Assembly: GCA_017529875.1 (NCBI GenBank)
Contig: JAFXNC010000026.1
Span: 1-50,281 of the forward strand
Source of the DNA: Ruminococcus sp.
GTDB taxonomy: Bacteria; Bacillota; Clostridia; Oscillospirales; Ruminococcaceae
DNA: 50,281 nt
Direction of reading: 5' to 3'
Positions 42,974-50,281 of this stretch are shown one piece after another; position 1 is the stretch's first letter, and every line of letters starts with the position of its first letter. Both the position numbers and the translations under genes were made by a program. The notes below the pieces were generated by a model. It saw nothing but the letters and a program-made list of their open reading frames with translations. It ran no database searches and was not told where the DNA came from.

Positions 42974-44998
42974 TTATTTCTTCTTGATGACTATGATCGC
43001 TGCCACGGACAGTATCACCAGGATGAAGGCCGCGGCACGCGCTCCGGTGGCGGGGTTGGCGTCGGAGGGCTTTTCGGCGGTGCTGTCGGGCTGACTGTCG
43101 GAGCTGTCGGAGGTGTCAGGCTCGCTGTCGGAACTGTCGGGCTCGCTGTCCGGCTGGCTGTCAGAGGAGTCCGGCTGGCTGTCGGAGCTGTCATCCTCGT
43201 TGATCACTGGGGTGGCATAGCCCTTTATGGGGAGGTTGTCGTAGGCGATAGCGTCGCCTGAATCGGAGAAGAAGCTCTCATGGATAGTCTCCACTTCATC
43301 TACCCAGTCGAACCAATCGTATCCGCCGTCTTCGGTAGGCATGAACAGGTAGCTCTCGCCCGGGTTGATAACGCCCACGCTGTAAGCCAGCGCCTTAGCG
43401 CCGAAGGACTTGATCTGCTCGATAAGATCCTTGTCTTCGAGCTCTTGCAGGGCACCTTTATAGCTGAGGCCCTGCTTGATCTCGATAACGTAGCCGTGTT
43501 CGGTCTCCTGCAATACCATTATGCAGTAGCGGTCGCCTTCGCTGAACTCAATGCCCTCGGGGAGGTTGGTGCGGTGGTAGCCGGGGTACTCGTAGACTGC
43601 CTCGAAGGTGGAAACGAGCTCGCCGTCGGAGGGGGATCCAGAGTCCTTGTTAAGCTTGTATATATCGTAGGTGACTGTGGTGTTGGGCTGGCAGGTCTCG
43701 GTGGAAACGGCTGTGAGCACCTCATCCACCTTTACGTCGAACACATTTGCCATGAGTACCGGTACTGTGAACACAAGGCCGTTGATGCCCTTGGTGGGCA
43801 TCAGGTCATGCTGGTCGATGGCACGGTATTCCTGACCGGATAAGTAGTTGTCAACGTAGAAATTGAAGCTCTCGGGGTCGCAAAGAGATCTGTCATAGTA
43901 GGATAAGTAGAAGTAGCCGGTGCCGTCGGTGCCCCAGTTGTTCTTGTTGGGGAACTCGTTGGTGACGTTGCCCCAGCTGTTCTTGACTATCCATGCGCCG
44001 TCGGCGGGAGGGGTCATGCTCTCGCCGTTCTCAGCCACGCCCTGGCGGAAATTGTCGCGGGAGTAGTTGTCGTCCCAGCCCACGATACATACGCCGTGAT
44101 TGGATTCATAAATGTCGTAGGTGTAGTGGGAATAATTCTCGCTGAGATACTTGCTTACCTCGGTGGGCATGGGGATCCTGGAGCCGACGTCGGTATAGAA
44201 GCCTATGGAAACGCCTCTGCCCTTCATGAGCTCGGACTTGATCACATTGGTGGCGTCCTCGTTGTAAGTGTAGCGGGGCTGACCGTTCTCGTCATTATCT
44301 ATGACCGCGGGAGAGGGCAGCAGATTGCAGTCCTCGAATTCAAGTCCCGACATGAACCTATACTCCTCGTCAACGCTCCAGTCCTCGTTGGTGACGCTGT
44401 AATACCAGGGGTCGCCCTCCGGGGTCTTCTCGACGTTGCCGGATTTGTTCTTGTAAGGCACCATTTCCTCGGTAACGGGGCCTATGCCCATGGAGTAGAG
44501 GGAGCCTGCCAGGAAGGAATCGCCTCCGGTGGCAAGGTTGTACTGACCGTCATCCTCGAGAAGACTTATGTAGGTGCCGCCCTCGCCTGCCTGAGCAGGG
44601 TAGTGGGTGTTGTCCACCGGGAGAGGCTGTGCTGAGAACCAGGCGGTGTGCAGCTCGGAGAAGTCAACGTTGTCCACGTCCACCTCGACGTCGAAGGTGT
44701 TCGATATTTCGTATACTGCGCTGATCTCGCAGGCGGCAGTAGCCGAAAAGCACCAGCAGGTGCCCCAGCCGCCCTGATACCTGACGGGGGTGACGTAATT
44801 CTTGCCGTTTACGTTGCGCAGGTCGAAGGAGGCGGGGAAGGTCTCCTCCGTCTCATAGCTGCCGTCGTCGGGGGTGACGGGCTCACCTCCGGGCAGAGTT
44901 TCTTCTCCGGCGGCAAATGCAGGCAGCACCGCCGTCCCGGCCAGCACCGCAGCCGCCAGCGCCGCCAGTGCCGATCTTAAAGCTTTGTGTTCTTTCAT
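42974..44998 (-). CDS. Cell-wall-anchored papain-like (C1A) cysteine protease (NPATG)
   Basis: 674 residues from the ATG at 44998, preceded by AGGAGG at good spacing. Signal peptide to about residue 30 (ending AFAAG). A C1A peptidase domain follows with the catalytic cysteine in GGWGTCWCFS (Cys81), histidine in SNHGVCIVGWDD (His301) and asparagine in IVKNSWG (Asn340); oxyanion-hole Gln75 is in YQGG. The ~220-residue spacing from Cys to His is long for papain and resembles bacterial surface C1A proteins. The C-terminal half is a beta-rich domain of unknown role. Then come Asp/Ser/Pro/Gln-rich repeats (SDSQPDS), the sorting motif NPATG, a membrane helix and KKK. It would act outside the cell. 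Confidence 0.9.
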   Translation of the reverse strand: MKEHKALRSALAALAAAVLAGTAVLPAFAAGEETLPGGEPVTPDDGSYETEETFPASFDLRNVNGKNYVTPVRYQGGWGTCWCFSATAACEISAVYEISNTFDVEVDVDNVDFSELHTAWFSAQPLPVDNTHYPAQAGEGGTYISLLEDDGQYNLATGGDSFLAGSLYSMGIGPVTEEMVPYKNKSGNVEKTPEGDPWYYSVTNEDWSVDEEYRFMSGLEFEDCNLLPSPAVIDNDENGQPRYTYNEDATNVIKSELMKGRGVSIGFYTDVGSRIPMPTEVSKYLSENYSHYTYDIYESNHGVCIVGWDDNYSRDNFRQGVAENGESMTPPADGAWIVKNSWGNVTNEFPNKNNWGTDGTGYFYLSYYDRSLCDPESFNFYVDNYLSGQEYRAIDQHDLMPTKGINGLVFTVPVLMANVFDVKVDEVLTAVSTETCQPNTTVTYDIYKLNKDSGSPSDGELVSTFEAVYEYPGYHRTNLPEGIEFSEGDRYCIMVLQETEHGYVIEIKQGLSYKGALQELEDKDLIEQIKSFGAKALAYSVGVINPGESYLFMPTEDGGYDWFDWVDEVETIHESFFSDSGDAIAYDNLPIKGYATPVINEDDSSDSQPDSSDSQPDSEPDSSDSEPDTSDSSDSQPDSTAEKPSDANPATGARAAAFILVILSVAAIIVIKKK

Positions 44999-45180
44999 TT
45001 CTTTTCCTCCTGATGGTACCGAACATTTCGGTATTATCTCACAATTATAATATATCATATCCCGGAGGATTATTCAAGAGGGATAAGCGCCGGCGGAGGG
45101 GGAAAAACTATTTTTCTACCCACGGCGGCATCCGGGGCATATGCCGCGTTCACTGAAAACCAAGGTGCGGCCCCGCTGTC

Positions 45181-45221
45181 AAATAAAAGAAAACCGCCAT
45201 TTGCTCATTTGCAAAAGGCGG
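45181..45221 (-). terminator. Terminator of the four-helix-bundle gene
   Basis: On the minus strand CCGCCTTTTGC pairs with GCAAATGGCGG (one mismatch), followed by TTTTCTTTTATTT. The remaining part of 45059-45180 shows nothing definable. Confidence 0.8.
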
Positions 45222-45263
45222 AATTGCGTGGTGCACTGTGAGCATCGAAAGGAAAAGATAACA

Positions 45264-45620
45264 TCATTTATTGCCCTTCGCAGTTTTCAGCGAAGCAATA
45301 AGTATCTTCTTGATCTCAATGCAATCGGCAAGCATGGACTCGCCGTGTTCTTTTTCAATGTATTCGGTCATTATCAGAAGCCTGAGCCAGTACTCGGTTT
45401 CGGCGGTCTCTTTCAGAGATATTTGGAGCTTGGAAATAAAGTCTGCATTGCTGACGCCGTAAACTGCTTCATTTGCATTAGCTCCTATTGATGTGCCGCT
45501 TCTGACGATCTGTTTTGAAATAACTGTCTCGTGCTTTTCTTTTATCAGATACTGATTTAGCTTTACGATCCTCGCCGCGAATTTGAGCGATTTTTCAAGC
45601 AAGGGATTGTTATAGATCAT
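45264..45620 (-). CDS. Four-helix bundle protein (23S rRNA IVS/Avd-like family)
   Basis: 118 residues from the ATG at 45620; a TTG 9 nt earlier would overlap the AAAGGAG site. All-helical, with the family signature QIVRSGTSIGANANEA and later FISKLQISLKETAETEYWL. This family was named from proteins encoded in intervening sequences of 23S rRNA genes and includes small proteins beside reverse-transcriptase systems (Avd). No 23S gene or reverse transcriptase is seen here, so it is a solo copy. Its ribosome site lies at the very edge of a palindromic element, which suggests arrival with, or insertion beside, that element. Confidence 0.88.
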   Translation of the reverse strand: MIYNNPLLEKSLKFAARIVKLNQYLIKEKHETVISKQIVRSGTSIGANANEAVYGVSNADFISKLQISLKETAETEYWLRLLIMTEYIEKEHGESMLADCIEIKKILIASLKTAKGNK

Positions 45621-45638
45621 CTGATGCAATCTCCTTTT

Positions 45639-45767
45639 AAAGAATAAAGAAGAAAAATAAAGAATAAAGAATAATACAACAGCGCCTGAGGAGATATTTA
45701 TTCATTATTCTTTATTCTTTCTTAATTATTATTTTAGCCCCATAGCGTTAGCTATGGGGCGCTGTTG
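45639..45767. repeat. AT-rich palindromic element, copy B, with nested stems
   Basis: The left arm carries AAAGAATAAAGAA twice; the right arm ATTATTCTTTATTCTTTCTT is its complement. An outer pair, CAACAGCGCC (45677-45686) with GGCGCTGTTG (45758-45767), interlocks with these arms. A hairpin GCCCCATAGC-GTTA-GCTATGGGGC lies just before the 3' end of a tRNA-Gln gene. AT arms resemble copy A at 28.6 kb, while the cores differ. Confidence 0.7.
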
Positions 45768-45841
45768 GCTGGGGTAAAAGGATTTGAACCTTTGAAATGC
45801 CGGAATCAGAATCCGGTGCCTTACCGCTTGGCTATACCCCA
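45766..45841 (-). tRNA. tRNA-Gln (anticodon CTG)
   Basis: 76 nt including encoded CCA. The acceptor stem TGGGGTA pairs with TACCCCA, discriminator G. The anticodon arm CCGGA-TTCTGAT-TCCGG places CTG at 34-36, reading CAG. The T arm contains GGTTCAAATCC. The closing hairpin of the palindromic element begins 5 nt downstream. Confidence 0.95.
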
Positions 45842-45859
45842 ATATTACCGGGAAAGTGA

Positions 45860-45935
45860 TGGCTGGGATAGCTGGACTCGAACCAGCGGAATGGAGGGAT
45901 CAAAACCCTCTGCCTTACCACTTGGCTATATCCCA
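45860..45935 (-). tRNA. tRNA-Gln (anticodon TTG)
   Basis: 76 nt including encoded CCA. Acceptor TGGGATA/TATCCCA, discriminator G. The anticodon arm GAGGG-TTTTGAT-CCCTC gives TTG, reading CAA. T arm GGTTCGAGTCC. It is the first tRNA of the pair, 18 nt before the CTG isoacceptor. Confidence 0.95.
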
Positions 45936-45973
45936 ATGCTTTCCCGATATCACTGCTGTGTTACAGCTTTATT

Positions 45974-46002
45974 ATTATACCACTGTGCCGCCGGGATTGC
46001 AA
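45974..46002 (-). promoter_or_regulatory. Promoter of the tRNA-Gln pair
   Basis: Minus strand: TTGCAA (46002-45997), 17 bp, TATAAT (45979-45974). Confidence 0.82.
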
Positions 46003-46114
46003 GAGCATACCGCTACTTTTTACAATTTGTTTACATTCGCCCGCCCCCGGAGGTCGGAGGACCCTCCCGTAACGTAATATCTGCTGAACTTGACAAATTA
46101 ATATTTGATATAGT

Positions 46115-46144
46115 GTTGACAATCGTTAGCATAAAATGTTATAA
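46115..46144 (+). promoter_or_regulatory. Promoter of the beta-mannosidase gene
   Basis: TTGACA (46115-46120), 18 bp, TATAAT (46139-46144). A second TTGACA at 46089-46094 has no matching -10 box. About 80 nt of leader follow. Confidence 0.78.
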
Positions 46145-46228
46145 TAATATAGGCATAATAACTGCAAAAATATCCCTGCACGGCGGTGCGACCGGGAAGA
46201 CACTTCCGTGCCGTAAGGAGGCTTTGAC

Positions 46229-48655
46229 GTGAAAATAGATCTTAACAGCGACTGGACCATGACCTTCAAGGATAACAGCTACCCCTGCTCCGTGCCCTGC
46301 TCGGTGTACGATACGCTGATGAAGGCCGGAGCTATAAAAGACCCCTACTACCGCAACAACGAGCTCACCTCCACGGTCATCTCGGATGAGGACGTGGTTT
46401 TCAGCAAGGAGTTCAGCCTGCCTGACAAGATGCTCACCAAGGACAGGCTCGCCCTCACCTTCGAGGGCATCGACACCCTGGCGGACGTCTTTCTCAACGA
46501 CACCCACCTGGGCTCCTGCGACAATATGCACCGCACCTATGAGTTCGACGTCCGGGGCATCGCGGATTACAAAAACCTCCTGCTGGTGGTGATACATTCC
46601 CCCACCGCCTATATCAGACAGGCTCAGAAGGAGCGCCCCCTCACCGGCGTCAAGGAGGCCATGGAGGGCTATCCTCACCTGCGCAAGGCTCACTATATGT
46701 TCGGCTGGGACTGGGGCATGAAGCTCCCGGATATGGGCATCTGGCGGGGCGTTTCCATAAACGGCTACTCCGGCGGACGCATCAGGGGCGTGTACTATTC
46801 TCAGGTGCATACCGACGGCAAGGTGGCTATCACCTGCACCGCCGACTTCGATATCTGGGCTAACGGCGTCACCGCACAGGTGATCTTCACCTCCCCGGAG
46901 AACGTCTGCCTCAAATCAGCCATGACCAACGGCAAGCTGATCATCGAGGTCAACGACCCCCAGCTCTGGTGGGTCAGAGGCCTTGGCGAGCAGCCTATGT
47001 ACATCTCTGAGGTCAGGCTCATGGCGGGCGGGGAAGTGCTGGACTCCCGCACTGACCGCATCGGCCTGCGCACCCTCACCGTCTCCCAGGACACCGACAA
47101 GTGGGGCAGGGAGTTCTGCTTCGTCAACAACGGCGTCAAGGTCTTCGCTATGGGCGCCAATATCGTCCCCGAGGATCAGATACTGCCTAAGTGTACAAAA
47201 GAACGTACAACAAGAATGCTCCGGGACTGCCTTGCCGCGAATTTCAACTTCGTCAGGGTATGGGGCGGCGGCTACTACCCGGATAACGATTTCTATGACT
47301 TCTGTGATGAGCACGGGCTCATCGTGTGGCAGGATTTCATGTTCGCCTGCTCCGCCTATCTGCTGACCAACGAATTTGAGGCCACCGTCCGCGCCGAGGT
47401 CAGCGACAACGTCAAGCGCCTGCGCAACCACCCCTCGCTGGGTATGTGGTGCGGCAACAACGAGATCGAGTCGGCCTGGGAGTACTGGGGCTGGCCTGTG
47501 GATAAGGAGGCCCGCGCCGACTACCTGCGGCTCTTCGAGGAGATCATCCCCAACGAGCTGATACTGCTGGACTACCAGCGGTTCTACTGGCCTTCATCCC
47601 CCTCGTCGGGAGGCGGGTTCAAGGAGCCCTCCTCCAACAAGGCCGGAGATATGCACTACTGGGCGGTATGGCACGACTTCAAGCCCTTCGGGGACTTCAA
47701 AAAGCTCTATTACCGGTTCTGCTCGGAGTATGGCTTCGAGAGCCTGCCGGATATGAAGACCATAATGTCCTTTGCCGACCCCCGCAAGAGAGACCTCGAT
47801 CTATCCAGCCCGGTAATGAAGACCCACCAGAAGTGTGACCGGGGCATGGATAAGCTGAAATTCTACCTGGGGCAGATCTTCGGCAACAGCGCCGGAAAAG
47901 ATTTCGAGAGAACGGTCTATCAGTCGCAGCTGGTGCAGGCCGACTGCATCCGCTCCAATGTGGAGCATATGCGCCGGGCAAGAGGCCGCTGCATGGGCTC
48001 GGCCTACTGGCAGATGAACGACGCCGACCCGGTGATCTCCTGGTCGTCGGTGGACTATTACGGCAGGTGGAAGGCGCTGCACTACTACGCCAGAAAGTTC
48101 TACGCCCCTCTGCTGCTGAGCTGCGACGACAGGGAGCCCACCCGCCCTCACCTCTATGTCACCAACGACACCGCCAACGAAGAACCTCTGACAGTGATCT
48201 GCCGCATCAGGGACAACCGTGCGAACATTTTGGAGGAGTTCAAAGAGGAGATCGTTTCAGAGCCCCTGAGCTCGGTCTGCGCCATGAAGCTCGACCTATC
48301 CAAGTACCTGCTGACCTCTGTTGAGCGGCAGTCACGGTACATCGAGTATGTCCTCATAAGTGACGGCAGGGAAGTAAGCGCCGGCACGACTATGTTCGTG
48401 CCGCCCAAGGATTTCCGGTTCCTGCACCCCGGCATACACACCGAGATCGACGAGCAGGAGAAGTGGTTCGAGGTAAGGCTCTCGGCGGACTGCTTCGTCA
48501 AGGGCGTCGCCCTCTCGCTGACCCACACCGACACGCTGTTCTCGGACAACTGGTTCGACATCCACGGCGGCAAGCAGGTAGCGGTGAGGATACCCAAGCA
48601 GCCCGGCCTGACCCTCGATTCGGTAATGACGCAGCTGAGATATCACACCTGCTGA
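46229..48655 (+). CDS. Beta-mannosidase, glycoside hydrolase family 2 type
   Basis: 808 residues from a GTG at 46229 with AAGGAG upstream. No signal peptide, so cytoplasmic. N-terminal sugar-binding jelly roll (MKIDLNSDWTMTF to about 180), including AHYMFGWDWGMKLPDMGIWR, which is typical of beta-mannosidases. An Ig-like domain follows, then the (beta/alpha)8 barrel with acid/base Glu412 in WCGNNEIESAW and nucleophile Glu500 in FCSEYGFES. It removes terminal beta-1,4-mannose from manno-oligosaccharides or N-glycan cores taken up by the cell. Transcribed alone; no transporter or mannan gene is adjacent. Confidence 0.93.
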   Translation: MKIDLNSDWTMTFKDNSYPCSVPCSVYDTLMKAGAIKDPYYRNNELTSTVISDEDVVFSKEFSLPDKMLTKDRLALTFEGIDTLADVFLNDTHLGSCDNMHRTYEFDVRGIADYKNLLLVVIHSPTAYIRQAQKERPLTGVKEAMEGYPHLRKAHYMFGWDWGMKLPDMGIWRGVSINGYSGGRIRGVYYSQVHTDGKVAITCTADFDIWANGVTAQVIFTSPENVCLKSAMTNGKLIIEVNDPQLWWVRGLGEQPMYISEVRLMAGGEVLDSRTDRIGLRTLTVSQDTDKWGREFCFVNNGVKVFAMGANIVPEDQILPKCTKERTTRMLRDCLAANFNFVRVWGGGYYPDNDFYDFCDEHGLIVWQDFMFACSAYLLTNEFEATVRAEVSDNVKRLRNHPSLGMWCGNNEIESAWEYWGWPVDKEARADYLRLFEEIIPNELILLDYQRFYWPSSPSSGGGFKEPSSNKAGDMHYWAVWHDFKPFGDFKKLYYRFCSEYGFESLPDMKTIMSFADPRKRDLDLSSPVMKTHQKCDRGMDKLKFYLGQIFGNSAGKDFERTVYQSQLVQADCIRSNVEHMRRARGRCMGSAYWQMNDADPVISWSSVDYYGRWKALHYYARKFYAPLLLSCDDREPTRPHLYVTNDTANEEPLTVICRIRDNRANILEEFKEEIVSEPLSSVCAMKLDLSKYLLTSVERQSRYIEYVLISDGREVSAGTTMFVPPKDFRFLHPGIHTEIDEQEKWFEVRLSADCFVKGVALSLTHTDTLFSDNWFDIHGGKQVAVRIPKQPGLTLDSVMTQLRYHTC

Positions 48656-48675
48656 GGGCAATTCAGACAAAAAAA

Positions 48676-48712
48676 GACACAGAAGTCATGCCGCTTCTGT
48701 GTCTCTTTTTTT
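48676..48712 (+). terminator. Rho-independent terminator of the beta-mannosidase gene
   Basis: GACACAGAAG pairs with CTTCTGTGTC around TCATGCCG (48676-48703), A run before and TCTTTTTTT after. Confidence 0.93.
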
Positions 48713-48892
48713 GTACGCATTGGGTTCACAAAAAGTTTACACAGGGGGATTTTTGGACAGGCGCAATAGTTACAATTCGATTACAATATATATTGTGTTT
48801 CCCGAAAAACGGACAACAATATATTCGTTCGGAAAGTTTGTTCTCAGATATAATGCCCAAAAGAGCCCCATAAATATTGATTATTCTGACAA

Positions 48893-48921
48893 TTGACTAT
48901 TTATCCGACAATTGATATAAT
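48893..48921 (+). promoter_or_regulatory. Promoter of the cohesin-like protein
   Basis: TTGACT (48893-48898), 17 bp, TATAAT (48916-48921). GACAATTGA is repeated just before and inside the promoter, 19 bp apart. A ~120-nt, AT-rich leader follows, without a structure I can assign. The upstream gap 48713-48892 contains only AT-rich sequence and a 14-bp palindrome at 48783-48796. Confidence 0.78.
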
Positions 48922-49046
48922 TTTTTATACAAAATGTAATCTTTTCCCCGGCAGTTGTTTTTTTGGACAGCCAAAAATTTTGTAAACTCAAAAAACAAAA
49001 CCGCAGCAGACCGGCGGGAACAAATTTACAAGGAGGACTGATCATC

Positions 49047-50281
49047 ATGAGATTCAGAGTAAACAAGGCAGCGCTTTCGATCGCAACAGCAGTACTGATG
49101 GTAACGTCAATGTTTTCGATGCTCGGCACCTCTGCCTCTGCCGCGAACGAAATAAAGCTCACACCAAGCACATCCTATGCCGCCCCCGGCGACAGGATCG
49201 ACGTCAGGGTGGACTTCATCCCCGACGACTCCGGCGCTTCGGGCATGACCCTCAACCTGCACTATGATGTGGATAAGGTGGACGTCCATGTTCCCACTGC
49301 CTCCGAGGCGGACAGCAAGTACAGCCTCGGCGGGAGCTTTTCGGTAATCACCAACTACACCTACTCCGAGGGCATCGTGCGCATAGTCGGCGCGAACCTG
49401 ATGAACACCAACATCACCAACACCACCCCCCTGTCTCTGGCATCCTTTGACGTGCTGGACGGCGTTGAGGGCGATATCGACTTCTGGGTCGAGGTCGAGA
49501 CTATGGTAACTGCCAAGAACGGCGGCTTCGTACAGTCGGGCTATGAGTCGGAGGCTGTGACCGTTGAGGGTCCCGCGCCCGTAACTACCGTCACCACCAC
49601 CACTCCCGCACCTGTGACCACAACTGCCAAGGCCACCACCAAGGCGACTACCACAACCAAGGCCACCACTACCGCCAAGGCTACAACCACCGAAGCCGCC
49701 ACAACGGCTGCAACTACTACTACCACGACCACCACTCAGGCAACAACAACTACAACTCCCGAGCCGGAGCAGACCACCGCTGCCCCTGTGACCACCACCG
49801 AGGCTGTCACCACCACTCCCGCTCCCGAGACCACTCCGGCGCCTGTTGTGACCGAAAAGCCCGAGACTGAGGCTCCCGAGGAGTCCGGGACCGAGCCCGA
49901 GGCACCTTCTGCCGAGCCCGAGGAGGAGAAGGAAGTGCTGTTCAGCTATCATCAGGAGGGCGGCGACTTCAACTCCGAGACCAACGTTTCCTATAATATC
50001 AAGGTAGCGGATTACATCAAGGATTACTCCAAGCACTATGACGTTTACATCGCAGTCGAGGCCACCAAGAACGCCAACGGCGGCGTGGGCATGATGCTCA
50101 ACGGCAGCTACACCAAGCAGAACGAACGTCTGCGCACCGGCGCCGAGGAGACCTGGGTGATAGAGGACATCGACCCCTCCGCACTTTCCAGCGACCTGGT
50201 CGTTGCGCTGTACTACATGAAGGACGACGCAGATTTCACCATCAACTCCGTGACCTTCGTTGAGGCCGGCAAGAAGCTGGA
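49047..50281 (+). CDS. Cohesin-like scaffoldin-type protein (3' truncated)
   Basis: Open from the ATG at 49047 (AAGGAGG upstream) to the window edge, at least 411 residues. Signal peptide ends near TSASAAN. Residues ~34-172 look like a cohesin: EIKLTPSTSYAAPGDRIDV followed by VRVDF, then MTLNLHYDVDKVDV, VRIVGANLMN and LASFDVLDGVEG. A ~130-residue linker is rich in Thr with repeated KATT units and then Pro/Glu. A second beta-rich module begins near residue 293 (VLFSYHQEGGDFN), possibly a carbohydrate-binding module. Known: cohesins bind dockerins. The dockerin proteins at the other end of the window are possible partners, but cohesin type and specificity cannot be judged from sequence reading. 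The C-terminus and any anchor are outside. Confidence 0.8.
   Translation, partial: MRFRVNKAALSIATAVLMVTSMFSMLGTSASAANEIKLTPSTSYAAPGDRIDVRVDFIPDDSGASGMTLNLHYDVDKVDVHVPTASEADSKYSLGGSFSVITNYTYSEGIVRIVGANLMNTNITNTTPLSLASFDVLDGVEGDIDFWVEVETMVTAKNGGFVQSGYESEAVTVEGPAPVTTVTTTTPAPVTTTAKATTKATTTTKATTTAKATTTEAATTAATTTTTTTTQATTTTTPEPEQTTAAPVTTTEAVTTTPAPETTPAPVVTEKPETEAPEESGTEPEAPSAEPEEEKEVLFSYHQEGGDFNSETNVSYNIKVADYIKDYSKHYDVYIAVEATKNANGGVGMMLNGSYTKQNERLRTGAEETWVIEDIDPSALSSDLVVALYYMKDDADFTINSVTFVEAGKKL

Noticed and set aside
45737..45761. GCCCCATAGC hairpin as the terminator of the tRNA-Gln pair
   Set aside because: No U run follows on the minus strand; it is described as part of the palindromic element.
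48783..48796. ACAATATATATTGT palindrome as a second NrdR box
   Set aside because: The centre is 2 bp too long for the NrdR core, and it lies more than 90 bp before the promoter of an unrelated surface gene.
49107..50036. Long minus-strand open frame rich in Gly/Ser
   Set aside because: It is the mirror of the Thr/Ala-rich linker and cohesin module of the plus-strand gene, which has a ribosome site, signal peptide and domain similarity.

Overview
The window looks like chromosome of a spore-forming, anaerobic, cellulosome-type Ruminococcus (Oscillospiraceae/Clostridia). Three adjacent surface proteins end in type-I-like dockerins and a cohesin-like protein begins at the right edge. A germination protease (gpr) implies sporulation ancestry, the coding sequence is GC-rich, and promoters are Gram-positive (TTGaca, 17 bp, TATAAT). 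I cannot name the species. No phage, insertion sequence, rRNA or CRISPR array was seen.

Layout. 1-5.0 kb: three co-directional dockerin proteins without recognisable catalytic domains. 5.0-7.4 kb: gpr (-), rpsT, a small membrane protein, and a 91-aa protein resembling the glycyl-radical loop of anaerobic ribonucleotide reductase (NrdD) behind an NrdR-box-like operator. 7.4-7.85 kb: a block of GC-rich stem-loop repeats. 7.9-12.3 kb: P-type ATPase, purine permease, phosphoribosyltransferase. 12.4-19.3 kb: a self-contained two-gene unit, a ~1917-aa ATPase with putative RNA-binding modules plus a 353-aa partner with an RX4H (HEPN-like) C-terminus. 19.4-25.3 kb (-): two tandem M23 peptidases, ftsX, ftsE and a PucR/CdaR-type regulator. 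25.8-28.5 kb: acetyltransferase, rimM, trmD, HPr. 28.7-29.6 kb (-): flavodoxin and a small membrane protein. 29.9-32.5 kb: a membrane-anchored MerR regulator with a YxlE/F/G-like ABC operon. 32.5-39.7 kb: recG, a degenerate CPBP protein, tadA, a YerC/TrpR-like regulator, a methyltransferase, a second CPBP protein, nitroreductase, hslO. 39.8-45.0 kb: two cell-wall proteins with NPxTG sorting signals (lipase-like and papain-like) around a small leucine-rich-repeat-like gene. 45.2-46 kb: a four-helix-bundle protein and two tRNA-Gln genes. 46.2-50.3 kb: beta-mannosidase and the truncated cohesin protein.

How parts work together. FtsE, FtsX and the M23 enzymes form a cell-wall-hydrolysis set for division. 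Dockerin, cohesin and NPxTG proteins are the cell-surface, plant-polysaccharide side of the biology, and the cytoplasmic beta-mannosidase would finish imported manno-oligosaccharides. Two places deserve most attention: the giant ATPase/HEPN-like pair, a candidate undescribed conflict or RNA-surveillance system, and the stand-alone NrdD-loop protein with its NrdR-like operator, a candidate spare part for anaerobic ribonucleotide reductase. All functional names come from reading motifs by eye; no database search was possible.
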